In this document: positions 31,551 to 42,124 of the stretch, one piece after another
Layout: every line of letters starts with the position of its first letter
Position numbering within the stretch: position 1 is the first letter of the stretch
NCBI RefSeq assembly: GCF_964340395.1
Contig: NC_135571.1
Location: 6,160,453-6,202,952 of the forward strand
DNA from: Glandiceps talaboti
Lineage: Eukaryota > Hemichordata > Enteropneusta > Spengelidae
Reading direction: 5' to 3'
DNA: 42,500 nt
Notes under the pieces: model-generated
The model's input: the letters and a program-made list of their open reading frames with translations, nothing else
Database searches by the model: none
Told to the model about the DNA's origin: nothing
Program-made: the position numbers and the translations under genes

Positions 31551-31808
31551 TAGTGACAACCCTTAGGTCACAAGTTTTATGGCTGAATGAAGAAAAGTGT
31601 TGGAGAATAACATATTATACCAGCGCCAGTAACTATCAAAGAAAAATCTGAGAAAGTAACAGCAATTTTGAATGTTTTGACTTATATTTCAAACACAGCA
31701 GATCCAGTGATGTAGACATGTGTTGTCGTGCCACAGACACGCGTTTTCGTGACGTAGAATGACCAGAGTATATATTCCATATTTTTTGTTCAACTTGGTT
31801 TGTGCATT
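31551..31808. mobile_element. Interspersed repeat family 3, copy 3
   Basis: Starts TAGTGACAACCCTTAGGTCA like copy 1 and ends near ATTCCATATTTTTTGTTCAA. Just before it, 31511-31528 holds ACTTGTGACCTAAGG, the reverse complement of its CCTTAGGTCACAAGT, so the element may have inverted ends around a small spacer. Confidence 0.65.
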
Positions 31809-32640
31809 TTATCTCACTGTGAACACATATCGACATCACTGTTGGATGAAATAAGGAAGATTCAAATACAAAATTTTTCATTTGTGTTCACAATGAGTTA
31901 AAAAGTAATATTTCATGCACTACCTTTATTTTTTGTGTGTAATTTATAACAAAAAATGTTTCCAGTTTGGTAGTACAGGGTTCTCCACCAAAACTATCAC
32001 CATACGAAAAGTCATATTTGACCATGTCTTTCCACCGGGGTAAATCTTTAGCAGAGGATGTGTAAATGTGGTGAGTATGAGACGAAGTGACATCTTTGAC
32101 TTAATTTACCCATGGTGATCTCACCCCTGGGGGCTGTAGACAGTCAAAAAAGGTACTGCGTCTTGTATTACCCCATGACAGAGATGGTAGTTAGGTGGGT
32201 CACAGGTAGGGAAAAGGTTGGGTAAAGGTGGGTAAATTTGACTTTTCGTATAGTGTAATATGGTATGAAAAATTTTGACAGTTTTTACCAGCTTTTTCCT
32301 ATCTGTTACTGAGAATTCCCCAGACCATAGTAAAAACATTGTACTACCTCAGACAATGAATACAATCCATGCATCTTCCTTGTTATACAATTTATTCAGT
32401 TTGACAGCAACGACCTCTGACCCCAATATTCAAATTTTCACTGACTTTGAAAGATAAGGTATTCATGCATTGAGAGGAATGTTTTGTGTCTATCATTGGA
32501 GAGTTTTTTTAAACAAAGTCTATGAGCATGTTGTGACGACAACGAGAGAGTCGGTTTCTTGTCAGTGTGCCAAGCACGTATTCATTTTAAAAAATACCGC
32601 CAATGGCGTTGTAGCACAACTGTAGTTTTTAAAAATGTTT
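31809..32640. other. Unique DNA, no gene seen
   Basis: Frames of 60-72 codons near 32121-32457 overlap on opposite strands and have no support. A GGGTAAA/GTGGGT-rich stretch is found at 32190-32240. Confidence 0.4.
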
Positions 32641-33668
32641 ATCCATATGCTAGTCTATGCTAACAATAGGTGTTTATTTGCTGAATAACTATCCAGTTGC
32701 CTATCCAACCATGTTGCTATCTTTATGATAAATGCTATCATTTGGCTGTTGCTATGGGCGTGGTCATGTTGTTAGATATATTTGCATACATTTGTGTATG
32801 TTTTTGTTCACTTGTGTATGAATTCCTGATATTGTCTTTGCAATATATGTGATCATTTGGCTGTTGCTATGGGCGTGGTCTTGTTGCTAGGGTATTTGCA
32901 TACATTTTTTGAATGTTTACTCACTTGCTTACCAGATGATGTTGTTATTTGACCAAAATATACTGCCATTTGGTTGTTGCTAAAGGGCGTGGTCATGGTC
33001 GCTAGGGCCAATTTTGTCAAAATGTTTTTAAGAAATCTGCAGAATAACAGTTTCAGAAACATCTCGCCAAGTTTCAGACTAATTGACCAAGTACTTTTTG
33101 AGATATAAGTTTTTGACCAAAAATAAACATTTTTACACCTAATTTGCATATCACTCATGGAATCATGGTATGCTTAATATTTCTTCGTCCACACATCCCT
33201 AGATACATTCCCATTAAATTTCAGCCCAATCTGCTCAGTAGTTTTAGAATTATAGATTTTTAACCAAAAAGACACATTTTTAGCCCTAATTTGCATATCA
33301 CTGATGGAATCATCCCGTCATGAACAAATCTTACTTTACACCCCCTTAAGAATGTTCCCACCAAATTTCGCACCAATCTGCCCAGTAGTTTCTGAGTTTA
33401 ACTTTTTTGACCAAAAATCACATTTTTTGACCCAAATCACACACCTGTGATGCGATCATTTTGATTTGAACAATTTCCCAACTAGACACCCAAAGTAATG
33501 GACCCACCAAATATCGTGGCAATCGGTTCAGCGGTTTTTGACTTTAAGTTGTTTACACACACACACACACACACACATCCACACACACACACACACACAC
33601 AGACAGACAGACAGACAGACGCCGGGCGATCCCTATAGCACTACTGAACAAGTTCAGTTGTGCTAAAA
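32641..33668 (+). mobile_element. Composite non-autonomous element with nested tandem arrays and CA/CAGA tail
   Basis: Part one has three units of about 117 bases around GGCTGTTGCTATGGGCGTGG (near 32743, 32860, 32976). Part two has three units of about 120-130 bases with TTTTTGACCAAAAA, CTAATTTGCATATCACT and CCAATCTGC.CAGTAGTTT. Then come (CA)n and (CAGA)n (33552-33620), a 16-base hairpin ACTGAACAAGTTCAGT (33643-33658) and CTAA at 33663-33666. A hairpin just before CTRR is the 3' signature of Helitrons, but here the gap is only 4 bases and the next base is A, so the class is open. Confidence 0.55.
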
Positions 33669-33762
33669 AACCAACTGATTCAAAAAGAACGTCACTCCAG
33701 GAAATAAAAGTATTTTCATACCCTTTCAGATCTTGAGAGTCATTTCATAAAATTTAACTTGA

Positions 33763-34140
33763 TTAGGCCTAACAAAAAAAGTTGTTTCGTTCCGGTTACC
33801 TGATCCCACCTAGTTTTTCACACTGACCCTAAACATTTTTTATGTATTTGAGAAAAAAATAAAATAAAATTGTGAAAATCGTAAAGTCTGACAAGAAATA
33901 CTGGATGTGGAAACTGACATCAACTTAAAAAGACAATATAAAACTGTTCTTCAATCTGTAATGGCTGTAAATCTGATGGGAAGAAACTAATAACAGAGAC
34001 CATATGGAAAACAACAGAAAACATAACTACCTGAACTAGACACTCATATATGCAAAAAAATGTAAAAAAATAAAATAAAAAATCTACCTACCCCACCTAT
34101 TCTAAAATTGAATGTAATCGGAACCACATAATTTTTTTTA
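33763..34140. mobile_element. GGTTCCG-type MITE, copy B
   Basis: Left end TTAGGCCTAA, then GTTGTTTCGTTCCGGTTAC; right end GTAATCGGAACCACATAA. The two ends are inverted repeats of about 18 bases, extending outward with A/T-rich spacers. Length about 378. A one-base loss in the core breaks the short frame that copies A and C share. Confidence 0.85.
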
Positions 34141-34255
34141 CATCTTACCAAGAAACACCTAATTGAAACCTCTATTTCATTTTCATTTTTCTAGTAATAG
34201 TGATCCAATGCATACACATTAGATGAACAATGACTTCATGACTCTTCCCTGCCAG

Positions 34256-34500
34256 AGTTTTTGTTAAGGGAGGTTAGCAGGCAAAATCTACCCGAGTTCC
34301 CCTGTCATTTTACCAGGGTTCCCTACCAGTGTTTTTGTTAAGGGTGGTATTAAAGTAGGTAAAATCTACCTGAGTTCCCCTGTCATTTTACCAGGGTTCC
34401 CTACCAGTGTTTTTGTTAAGGTAGGTAAGCAGGTAAAATCTACCTGAGTTCCCCTGTCATTTTACCAGGGTTCCCTACCAACGTTTTTGTTAAGGGAGTT
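34256..34500. repeat. Tandem repeat, 74-78 bp, three copies plus a partial
   Basis: GTTTTTGTTAAGG starts units near 34257, 34331 and 34409, and a partial one at 34483. Each has AAATCTACC.GAGTTCCCC and ATTTTACCAGGGTTCCCTAC. Further decayed pieces (GGGTTCCC) continue to about 34625. Confidence 0.9.
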
Positions 34501-35832
34501 AAATGATGAGATAACATCTTAGTTACCCTATAATTATTTTGGGTTCCCCATCAAAATTATGGTATATTTTATTGGAAACTGCCAGTTTTACCAGATTTTC
34601 CCGCTTCCTGTTACTAGGGTTCCCATAACTTGGCAGAAATACAGCTTACAATGTATACAATCTCACCATTATAGACTCTATTATGTTAACACCATATCAG
34701 ATTAAGACGGTCAAAGTTCATACAGTATATATCCATAAAATAGTTAATTTGTTCTCAAAATGTTGATCCTTCTGCAAACATGATCTGTGTAAATGTCATA
34801 GTTGCAATGCATGCAAGCTAAGCATAATGTTTGCTATCCTGGGGGGCAGTACCAGTGTCCAGCTCTGGTAGTGGTGTACGTGTGTGGCCAGTGCTAGAAA
34901 CCCCAGGCCCAATTTTAGACCCACTTTGACCAAAAATCAATACCCTATTTTAGACGAAAGTTTAGACTTAAATACATTTTCCTGAGGAGGCAACATTTTG
35001 GGGCATTTCACGGCAGTTATGATTTGGGAAAAGGACGATGGATAACATTTTAAACCAAGTAAAATCGAAAATAATGCAAAGTGGACAATTTTTAGACTCT
35101 GCAGCTCGAAAAAACAGACACCATTTTAGACCAAAGGTTAGAAAAAGCACCTTAAAGGGCAGCACACATTCATATACTAGTACTCAAATAAGGGGAGTAG
35201 CCTCCTCGGTTATTTGCTCTGCAGACAATATTTTATGTGAAAGTGGCATAAACTTCAGTTTATGAGTATTTCACTCGGGAGAAAATACTTAAAATTTAAA
35301 TAAAATCCCATTTCACTATATTGTTAAAGTCAGTGCATATCTTCTATAGTTATGATTGTTTTCTGGCATTGTTAGAACAGTTGATTGCATAGTAGGGGTT
35401 TCTTGAACATTCTTATGATAAATTATGTCATTGCATCATTTACGGGTTATATCATTAATACCTGTTTGAGTTCAGTCAATAGGGAACTTGCAATCTAAAC
35501 TGAGCATGCTCAGACGCAAAGGACTATGGGATTATCTGTGGTTATCGTAATACCTAATTTGGAGCTACTGATAAAATTAACCTCCCACAAAGATCAGGGT
35601 GACTATGAATTGATCATTCCTGGTTATAAACAATGTAACAATATTGTTTACAATGCTAATTGATTAGTATTTATTATCACATTTCCCATGATGCAACATT
35701 CAATATGGCGGATTTGCAAGTTCCCTATTGCTAGTGGTGGTTAAAGGATGGATGTTTCAGTATGTAGAATACTGTTGAGTGTCTTTTCCTGCGTAAACTA
35801 TGCCTAAATACATATACACTCAGCTTGTACTT
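34501..35832. other. Decayed repeat then unique DNA, no gene seen
   Basis: Overlapping opposite-strand frames of 65 and 75 codons near 34968-35265 are unsupported. TTTTAGACC-like words recur between 34910 and 35140. Confidence 0.4.
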
Positions 35833-36085
35833 TTTAAAGTGGCCATAGAGATGAAAATTGGCTATTTATTTGGAAATTTTAATTCATAAAACAACTATAC
35901 AATGTGGAAATACAATGAAAAATAACATATATCAAGTCCCTGTTTGTAACTCAATAAATTGTGAAAAACTAAAAATATGTAAGCAGTTAATAACAAACAT
36001 TTTACACATTTTCAATATTTTATAATTTACATCACCTACAGTTACTTGCCATTTCAGAGAAACAATATCAAGTTGATCTTTTCTG
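35833..36085. mobile_element. Composite of foldback families 1 and 2
   Basis: Positions 35833-36012 match the left and centre of family 1 (TTTAAAGTGGCCATA, TGTTTGTAACTCAATA, AATAACAAACATTTTACACA). Positions 36014-36085 match the end of family 2 (TTTACATCACCTACAGTTAC, CATTTCAGAGAA, CAAGTTGATCTT). The two are joined directly. Confidence 0.6.
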
Positions 36086-36265
36086 ATCTAAGTTAGTGTT
36101 TATTGGGGCAGTAATCTAATGTCCAAATATGGTATAATTGTCAGCTCAGGATGCTACTTATACACTGTTTATGTCACTATAGCAGTTGGGGTTCACTGAT
36201 TGGATGAACAACTTTTTGTGCTGATTGAGGGACTTTGACCAGACTTGGTTTAGTTAAAGATCATG

Positions 36266-36722
36266 TTGGCATCCAGACCACATACAGTAGTAAAACTGAT
36301 AAACTGGATTTGGGATCCATTCACACTGAATTTTTGTACCTGACACAGCTCACATCATACCAAAGTCATCCAATATTAGGCTGGGGTCAGAATTTAGGGG
36401 GGGGGGATGAAAAAAATTGAGAGTTCAAAGTGGTGATGGTCTGAAAAGGGGGGGGGGGTGAAATATTTTGATCATGTGGTTTGAACCAACCTCAGGAGCG
36501 GTCATTTACCTAGTAAACTAAAAAAATATCTTTACAATTTATTTTGGTTCCTAGATAAAGAGGGTTTCAGGGTCAAAGTTCAGGGTTGCTGTTAAATAAT
36601 TGGAACAAATGAAGGCTATGCTAATATTGAATGATTTTGGTATGTTATCTGTGTCAGGTACAAAAATTCAGTGTGAATGGAGTCCCAATCCAGCTTATTA
36701 GTTTAAATACTACTTTATCTTG
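36266..36722. mobile_element. Inverted-repeat element with 80-100 base arms
   Basis: The left arm (36266-36365) and right arm (36620-36722) are reverse complements with few changes: CCATTCACACTGAATTTTTG against CAAAAATTCAGTGTGAATGG, and GTACCTGACACAG against CTGTGTCAGGTAC. The spacer of about 255 bases contains two runs of 8-10 G (36395-36405, 36448-36460). No coding sequence. Confidence 0.8.
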
Positions 36723-36775
36723 CCTCAGAGTGAAGCTGACAGTTCAGAGTCTGAACAAAGTATCATCACACTTGA

Positions 36776-37015
36776 ATGACCAGCAATAAAAGAGTGTTCT
36801 TATGTGCTATTGTGTTAGCAGGTTGTATTAAAAATTTACAAGTTGTATGCACTCATTATGGGAATTGGGAATTTCAATCATCTTTGGCATGGAAAAATGA
36901 TCACATTTCAAAGAAATTTTATGGAATGTTTGTGGCTATTTTCGTTAATGGATGTGATAGTGGAAAGGTTGAATTAAAATTTGGAATAAAGAATCGCATA
37001 CGACTCCTTCCATAA
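36776..37015 (+). CDS. Candidate small secreted protein, 79 residues (unconfirmed)
   Basis: An open frame from ATG 36776 to TAA 37015. After MTSNKR comes a hydrophobic stretch (VFLCAIVLAGCI) that could be a signal peptide. The remainder has aromatic and Cys residues (C25, C60) and a basic end (GIKNRIRLLP). No family was recognised. A competing reading is a terminal exon from the acceptor CTTTATCTTGCCTCAG (ending 36732) whose frame SEADSSESEQSIITLE ends in a TGA that overlaps this ATG. The two readings exclude each other unless both are noise. The flanks are a MITE on each side. Confidence 0.25.
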   Translation: MTSNKRVFLCAIVLAGCIKNLQVVCTHYGNWEFQSSLAWKNDHISKKFYGMFVAIFVNGCDSGKVELKFGIKNRIRLLP

Positions 37016-37126
37016 TACATATACATACAATGAGAGTATCAACAGAGGAATTAGATGAACACCTGAGTCCTCAATGGGCGCTTTTATAATAACCATCGCT
37101 CTAAAAAAATATCAAAAGCAGTCAAT

Positions 37127-37408
37127 AGCCCCATCTACATGGCACTACAAATCCTACCTGAGGTAGGATTCAGGATAGTTTGAAGCCTGTGTAGACGCAA
37201 ACGCGTCCTGAAACCGTCCTGAAACTGTCCTGACATAGGACACCTTTGAGAGGTTTCCTGAAACCCTCCTGACTTCGTCCTATGTACTGTCAGGACGGAA
37301 GGTGCGACATCCACGCTGTAACCTTCCTATGTGTAGACACAAATCTATCCTACCTCAGGTAGGACTTGGGACTGCCTCATGTAGGACGACCTACGTGTAG
37401 ACGGGGCT
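37127..37408. mobile_element. MITE with AGCCCCRTCTACA inverted ends
   Basis: The left end AGCCCCATCTACATGGC and the right end GTGTAGACGGGGCT are inverted repeats, and further in ATCCTACCTGAGGTAGGAT faces ATCCTACCTCAGGTAGGACT. The inside is made of short TCCTGAAAC and TCCTAYGT units. Length 282 bases, no coding sequence, and no clear target-site duplication. Confidence 0.75.
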
Positions 37409-38724
37409 TGTGTATTATGTTTACAATCAGTCTTTGAAACACGTTAACTGCGCTCATATGAATATTACCACAGTCAGTCAGAGTGGACTCAGGCCATGTC
37501 CCCAATCCAACCAACCCACCTCGCATATTTGTTTCGCTTCTACAGTGTTGACAAAACAGCAACTCTTGACGCGCTAACTAATATTCGGTGAAAACCTGTT
37601 AGTCGATTGTTTTTCCCTCCATAACGGGGTCACATAGGGTCATGAGAAAAACAAGTACGCCATCGTCGTAACATCAGTGGTTTATGATCGAACAATCGGT
37701 GTTGGCACTTGAACAAGTCTAAAACTTGCACTGCACTAGTTTGAAAACATTAGTATAGCTTCAATCAATTTTGCTTTTTTATATATCGACACAAACGTTG
37801 TGTTTCGACAACCCGGTAAACCCGACCCGGTAAATTACTAAATATAATGTCACAATACCTCCGGAAGTTGCCTTGATCGCCTTTTGAATGTCCAAATAAA
37901 AAAAGGTAGACGTATTTTCAGGTAAATAAGACCCCTCTCATAGTACGACCACAGACTCACGACACTGGCGTCACCCCTCGACCTCCTATCGGCAACTTGT
38001 TGACTTCGAACTGCACAAGATCAAACTTGTGGGGCGAAGGAACACAAAACTGCAGAGAGACACGTACCACAAGTGAACGTTACTCGTTCCACATGAGTAC
38101 ACGTGCCCTGTGTGTAGTCGATTCAACTCGATCGTCACATGCTGACAATCATGAATAAGTTTGAAAGTAGACATTGTTGTGTGGCACTATACCAAAAACC
38201 ATACAGTTCTGTGTTCATGTTTTATAGCATACAATTAAGTACTTACTTTGTCCAAAGATCATGTTCACACCTTGTAAATGTAGGATGTATACGCCACGAT
38301 TCCTTGAATTGGTGAGACTAGATAGCTTTCAGTTTCTCTTCTGTCAGTGTGTTTGTCAACTCTTCGCACCATTACCAGTACTGTGCACTGTCGAGTCATG
38401 TATGTAGTCAGTTGACTGTAGGTCAACCCGGGTCATCGCGGGTCACGTCATTCCACCCAGTTTCGGGTCACACCGGGAGAATTTCGGATGATGAGTTTGA
38501 TAAGATATTCGTGTGCATACGTGCAATATTTACGCATTTTGTTTGTTTAGTGCTTTTTATCGATGTTTTCGGTCTAAAGTACGTAAGTCAAACTGTAAGA
38601 CGATAAGTACCAAATAATTATGTGTCGTAATTTCGTTAATCATTTAGCTAAATTTCACCATATTTGTCGTTCATAAACAGGGGGCTCAGGCCAGGTTACT
38701 AGTAGTTAGTTATTTGTACGAAAA
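37409..38724. other. Unique DNA, more GC-rich, no gene recognised
   Basis: The stretch 37560-38480 has more CpG than the surroundings and could include a promoter, but no exon with splice support was found. The 60-85 codon frames on both strands are unsupported. Confidence 0.35.
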
Positions 38725-38781
38725 CACATACACACACACACACACACCCACACACCCACACACACACACACACACACACAA
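38725..38781. repeat. (CA)n microsatellite
   Basis: CA units with three CCCA interruptions. Confidence 0.9.
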
Positions 38782-38880
38782 ATTTCACACAATTTATAGG
38801 AAAACATTTTGTAATCAAACATTATTGATAAGATATGTAATTACTTTGTCGTTCCTGTTTGTCTATAAATATAGTTGCTA

Positions 38881-39069
<189 letters not shown>

Positions 39070-39390
39070 TTAATTGTTTGTTTTCGTAAACATAACTATC
39101 TAAGCCTACTGTGCTTACATCATGTATAAAATAAAGAGCTGGGACCCGTCTAAAAATATATATATATTTAGGCACTTGAATTCGTTCGGTACCAGAGTTC
39201 GTGGTCTGTGTGAGATAAAGCATGTTCTTTACGCCATGGCGCGCCAGGAAATTAATATGTTGATGTTAGCATAGGGTGGAACGGGCAGGTTCTTGTAAAA
39301 TTTGCATAGATTGTATAATATTTTTGGTGAAGAACCCAGTAAACTTTGAAATACCATGGGAACTCAGATAGATTTGAATGAGTAAATAGA

Positions 39391-39470
39391 TGAATGAATG
39401 AATGAATGAATGAATGAATGAATGAATGAATGAATGAATGAATGAATGAATGAATGAATGAATGAATGAA
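39391..39470. repeat. (TGAA)n microsatellite
   Basis: Twenty pure TGAA units. Confidence 0.96.
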
Positions 39471-39606
39471 ATTTAATATAAATAAATGTGCATGTGCATA
39501 ATCTAAACGACTCACGATGTTTATGTCCTTAAAATTTATTCTATGAATAAACTTCTGACACAATACAGACAAGTTTAAATATTTACTTCACCAGTCTACA
39601 CACCTA

Positions 39607-39804
39607 TCAAACTTTCAATGCGCCAGGTTGTAGTGGAACGAGGTTGCATGTCGTCGTTGAAGATCGGAAGTCTCCTGAATCGCGAATGGTGGTTCGGAAG
39701 CCTGAACGTCGATGACGCCCGGGTACATCCGGGAACTTGTCAGAACGCTTATCGTCTGATTTGTGCGGAATGAAAACAAGCATGCCGGGTTGGTACAGCT
39801 TCGC
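39607..39804 (-). CDS. Candidate 3'-terminal exon (unconfirmed)
   Basis: On the minus strand an acceptor TATCACATTCAG ends just before 39804. The following stretch is richer in GC than its flanks and open in two frames. Frame one (AKLYQPGMLVFIPHKSDDKR and onwards) runs 65 codons to TGA at 39609-39607. The other (RSCTNPACLFSFRTNQT and onwards) stops at 39617-39615. The composition change and clean acceptor suggest an exon, but no upstream partner was found and neither frame belongs to a family I know. Confidence 0.25.
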   Translation of the reverse strand, partial: AKLYQPGMLVFIPHKSDDKRSDKFPDVPGRHRRSGFRTTIRDSGDFRSSTTTCNLVPLQPGALKV

Positions 39805-41010
39805 CTGAATGTGATAAAATATAGGTTAGGTAGGAATATCCTTTGAGTATTAATATTCTTTATATATAGTATTATAAAGGTGTATTTACTGGCGCTGTCG
39901 ACGAATTTTCGAGTCTGTTGTCGTGATTCTCGACAGTTTTTTTGATTCCCAACCAGGATCGTCACTACTTAGTGCCGTTGCACGCGACAGAATTCTGGTA
40001 GGGAATCAATTTTTCGATCTTTGTCTTTTTCCACATTTTTTGGGCTGAAATTAATTATCAAGTAACAATTGTCAGATTCATTTCGTTGTTAGTCTGTAAG
40101 ATATTCACGTTCATTTATGAATTTCGTGTTTTAAGTGATAAAATTTGAAATGGAAATTTTGGTCGCAGACTGTAACTGACTCTTGAAAGTTTTCTACTTC
40201 GTGAAACTTTCGACCTTGAAGGCCGTAACTTTTTAATATCAACTATTTAGGCCATAATTTTGGATTAATTAGTTTATTTATTAAATTACCCACAATTTCA
40301 TACAATTTTGGGGTCAAATAACAAACTCTAACGATTTTTACGCCTGTTTCTTGAAAATTACCGATCCGGCGATCTTTCATTATTTTATAACGGAGGTCAT
40401 CACGCCACGTAAATTTTAATCCGAAAGTTTTGATAGTCAGTTTTCATATATTAGCAAAAAGTTTAACATCAAATTATTCTGTTTATATAAGTGAAACATA
40501 TTTATAAAAAATTTAATCAATTTCGAGAAATTTTAGAGGAAATATACAATTGTTGTCAAGTTTCGTGCTCACTGTGTGTTTCTATAGGTCTCAGTGTTGT
40601 CCTCTGCTGCGTTCTGGTCGTCCGTGAATTTGAAACAAACGGACGCCATGGGGATGTGTTTTCCAGACACGCTATCTTTTAAAATACTAAACTTGTAGAT
40701 TCATGACACAACCACCGATACTACGACGTTCGATTGTTTGTTTTCTTTTTAAATTTGACTTCCTGTTTACCATTTTTTGAATTTTTGAACTCAAATTTGG
40801 TCATAAAATGTTTGTTTTTTTGTTTCAGAGGAAAAATATCTTTCGATATTTCGACGTTCTTGTCTCTGACAATTGTTGATAACAGTTTCAGTAATAAATT
40901 TTATTAGTATTCCCCACAAATCATAAATAATATTTATTTTCTAGATTAAGATATTTTGCTCGATAATTAATTTTTCCCAATCAATTTTAAGGTAGATAGT
41001 ATTTTAAATG
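39805..41010. other. Unique AT-rich DNA, no gene seen
   Basis: A 63-codon plus-strand frame at 40491-40682 includes a hydrophobic stretch, but its AT-rich start and lack of splice signals argue against a gene. Confidence 0.4.
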
Positions 41011-41390
41011 TTAGGCCTAAATAAAGTTGTTTGGTTCCGGTTACCCAACCCCACCTAGTTTTCCACTGCCAATTTGCAACCCTAAATACATTTTTAACGT
41101 ATCCAAGAACAAAATAATAAAATTGCGAAAATTGTGAAGTCTCGCGACAAATAGTGAATGCAGAAACTGACAGCAACTTAAAACCACAGTATAAAATTGT
41201 TCTCCCAATCTGTAATGGCTGTACATCTGATGAGAAGAAACCAATAACACAAAGACCACATGGAAAACAACGGAAAACATAACTACCTGAATTAGACACA
41301 CTTGGATTTTTTTAAATAAATAAAATGAAAAATCTACTTACCCCAACTATTCCAAAATTGAGAGTAATCGGAACCACACAATTTCTTTTC
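41011..41390. mobile_element. GGTTCCG-type MITE, copy C (best preserved)
   Basis: The left end TTAGGCCTAA then GTTGTTTGGTTCCGGTTAC, and the right end GTAATCGGAACCACACAA, give inverted termini of about 18 bases or more. Length 380. The core keeps an open frame on each strand. On the plus strand it reads LPICNGCTSDEKKPITQRP and ends at a TAA. On the minus strand it reads GLCVIGFFSSDVQPLQIG within a frame of about 110 codons. Confidence 0.85.
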
Positions 41391-41446
41391 AATAAAGGGT
41401 ACTATAGCCCATTTCTTTTCAATAAAGGGTACTAAGCCCATTTCTT
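41381..41446. repeat. Short tandem duplication next to MITE copy C
   Basis: TTTCTTTTCAATAAAGGGTA with ACTAAGCCCA occurs twice at a distance of about 31 bases, with the first unit holding two extra bases. Confidence 0.8.
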
Positions 41447-41527
41447 TCTCTTTAGTGTTAAATAAGGTTTTATTCAAGTAAATAACTTGTGATTGACCCT
41501 TTTTGATTTTTATTCATTTTGGTTAAA

Positions 41528-42124
41528 ATGTCAAAGATTGACATACGCAATTGTAGATTCCGGGAACTTTTACAGCTGCCCGGAGTCAGCAATCAAACAG
41601 CTCAAAACATGTCAGAGCTGCGAAGGAAATATGGTCACGTGACTAGAAATACATGTCTTGAAAGATCATACCAAGATTTCGGCCGCCACAAAGTTTTCTC
41701 GATATTTCGGTGTTCAACTGTGAACATGGTAATAATCCATAGGAAATTTGTGGATCCGGTTAGATCTCTCAATGAAAGTGAGATTACCCTTCAACATTCA
41801 GAGAAGGAACAATTCTCGTCGACAATCGGTATATAGTGGTGATTACCGAGATTCGTATGATCGATCCGTTGATTATGGCAGGCATAACCCGTCTGTAATC
41901 TATCATATGAGATCACCAGAAGAATTTCCTTGACGGTATTGGCATTCTGAGTACCATAAAGTGGTATACCACTTTAAGGCTACAGAATTCTGCCCAATCG
42001 ACCCTCTTTACCGCGTTCGTACGATCGTCGACGCGACGCAGCCCAAACATTTTTATGACGCCAGTGCGCCCACGGACCAAACTGTTATGGCGCCAATGGA
42101 ACTTTACCGGACACAAACTTATTG
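41528..42124 (+). pseudogene. Degraded helix-hairpin-helix reading frame
   Basis: From ATG 41528 one frame encodes 102 residues, with FRELLQLPGVSNQTAQNMSE resembling a helix-hairpin-helix motif (leucine, LPGV, A, helix, then a basic patch and GHVT), as in ComEA-like DNA-binding modules. A second frame, open from about 41748, carries an Arg/Ser/Tyr/Asp-rich stretch, reaches TGA at 41931-41933, and then stays open for 62 further codons (ending APMELYRTQTY) to TGA near 42124. Together this looks like one coding sequence broken by a frameshift and a stop. Its family is not recognised; a mobile-element origin is only a guess. Confidence 0.35.

Noticed and set aside
39252-39572. 106-codon minus-strand frame with Ser/Phe/Ile/His repeats
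   Set aside because: It is the TGAA microsatellite read in frame, plus flanks.
40967-41301. 110-codon and 86-codon minus-strand frames
   Set aside because: They lie in MITE copy C and cross its end; treated under the element, not as a host gene.
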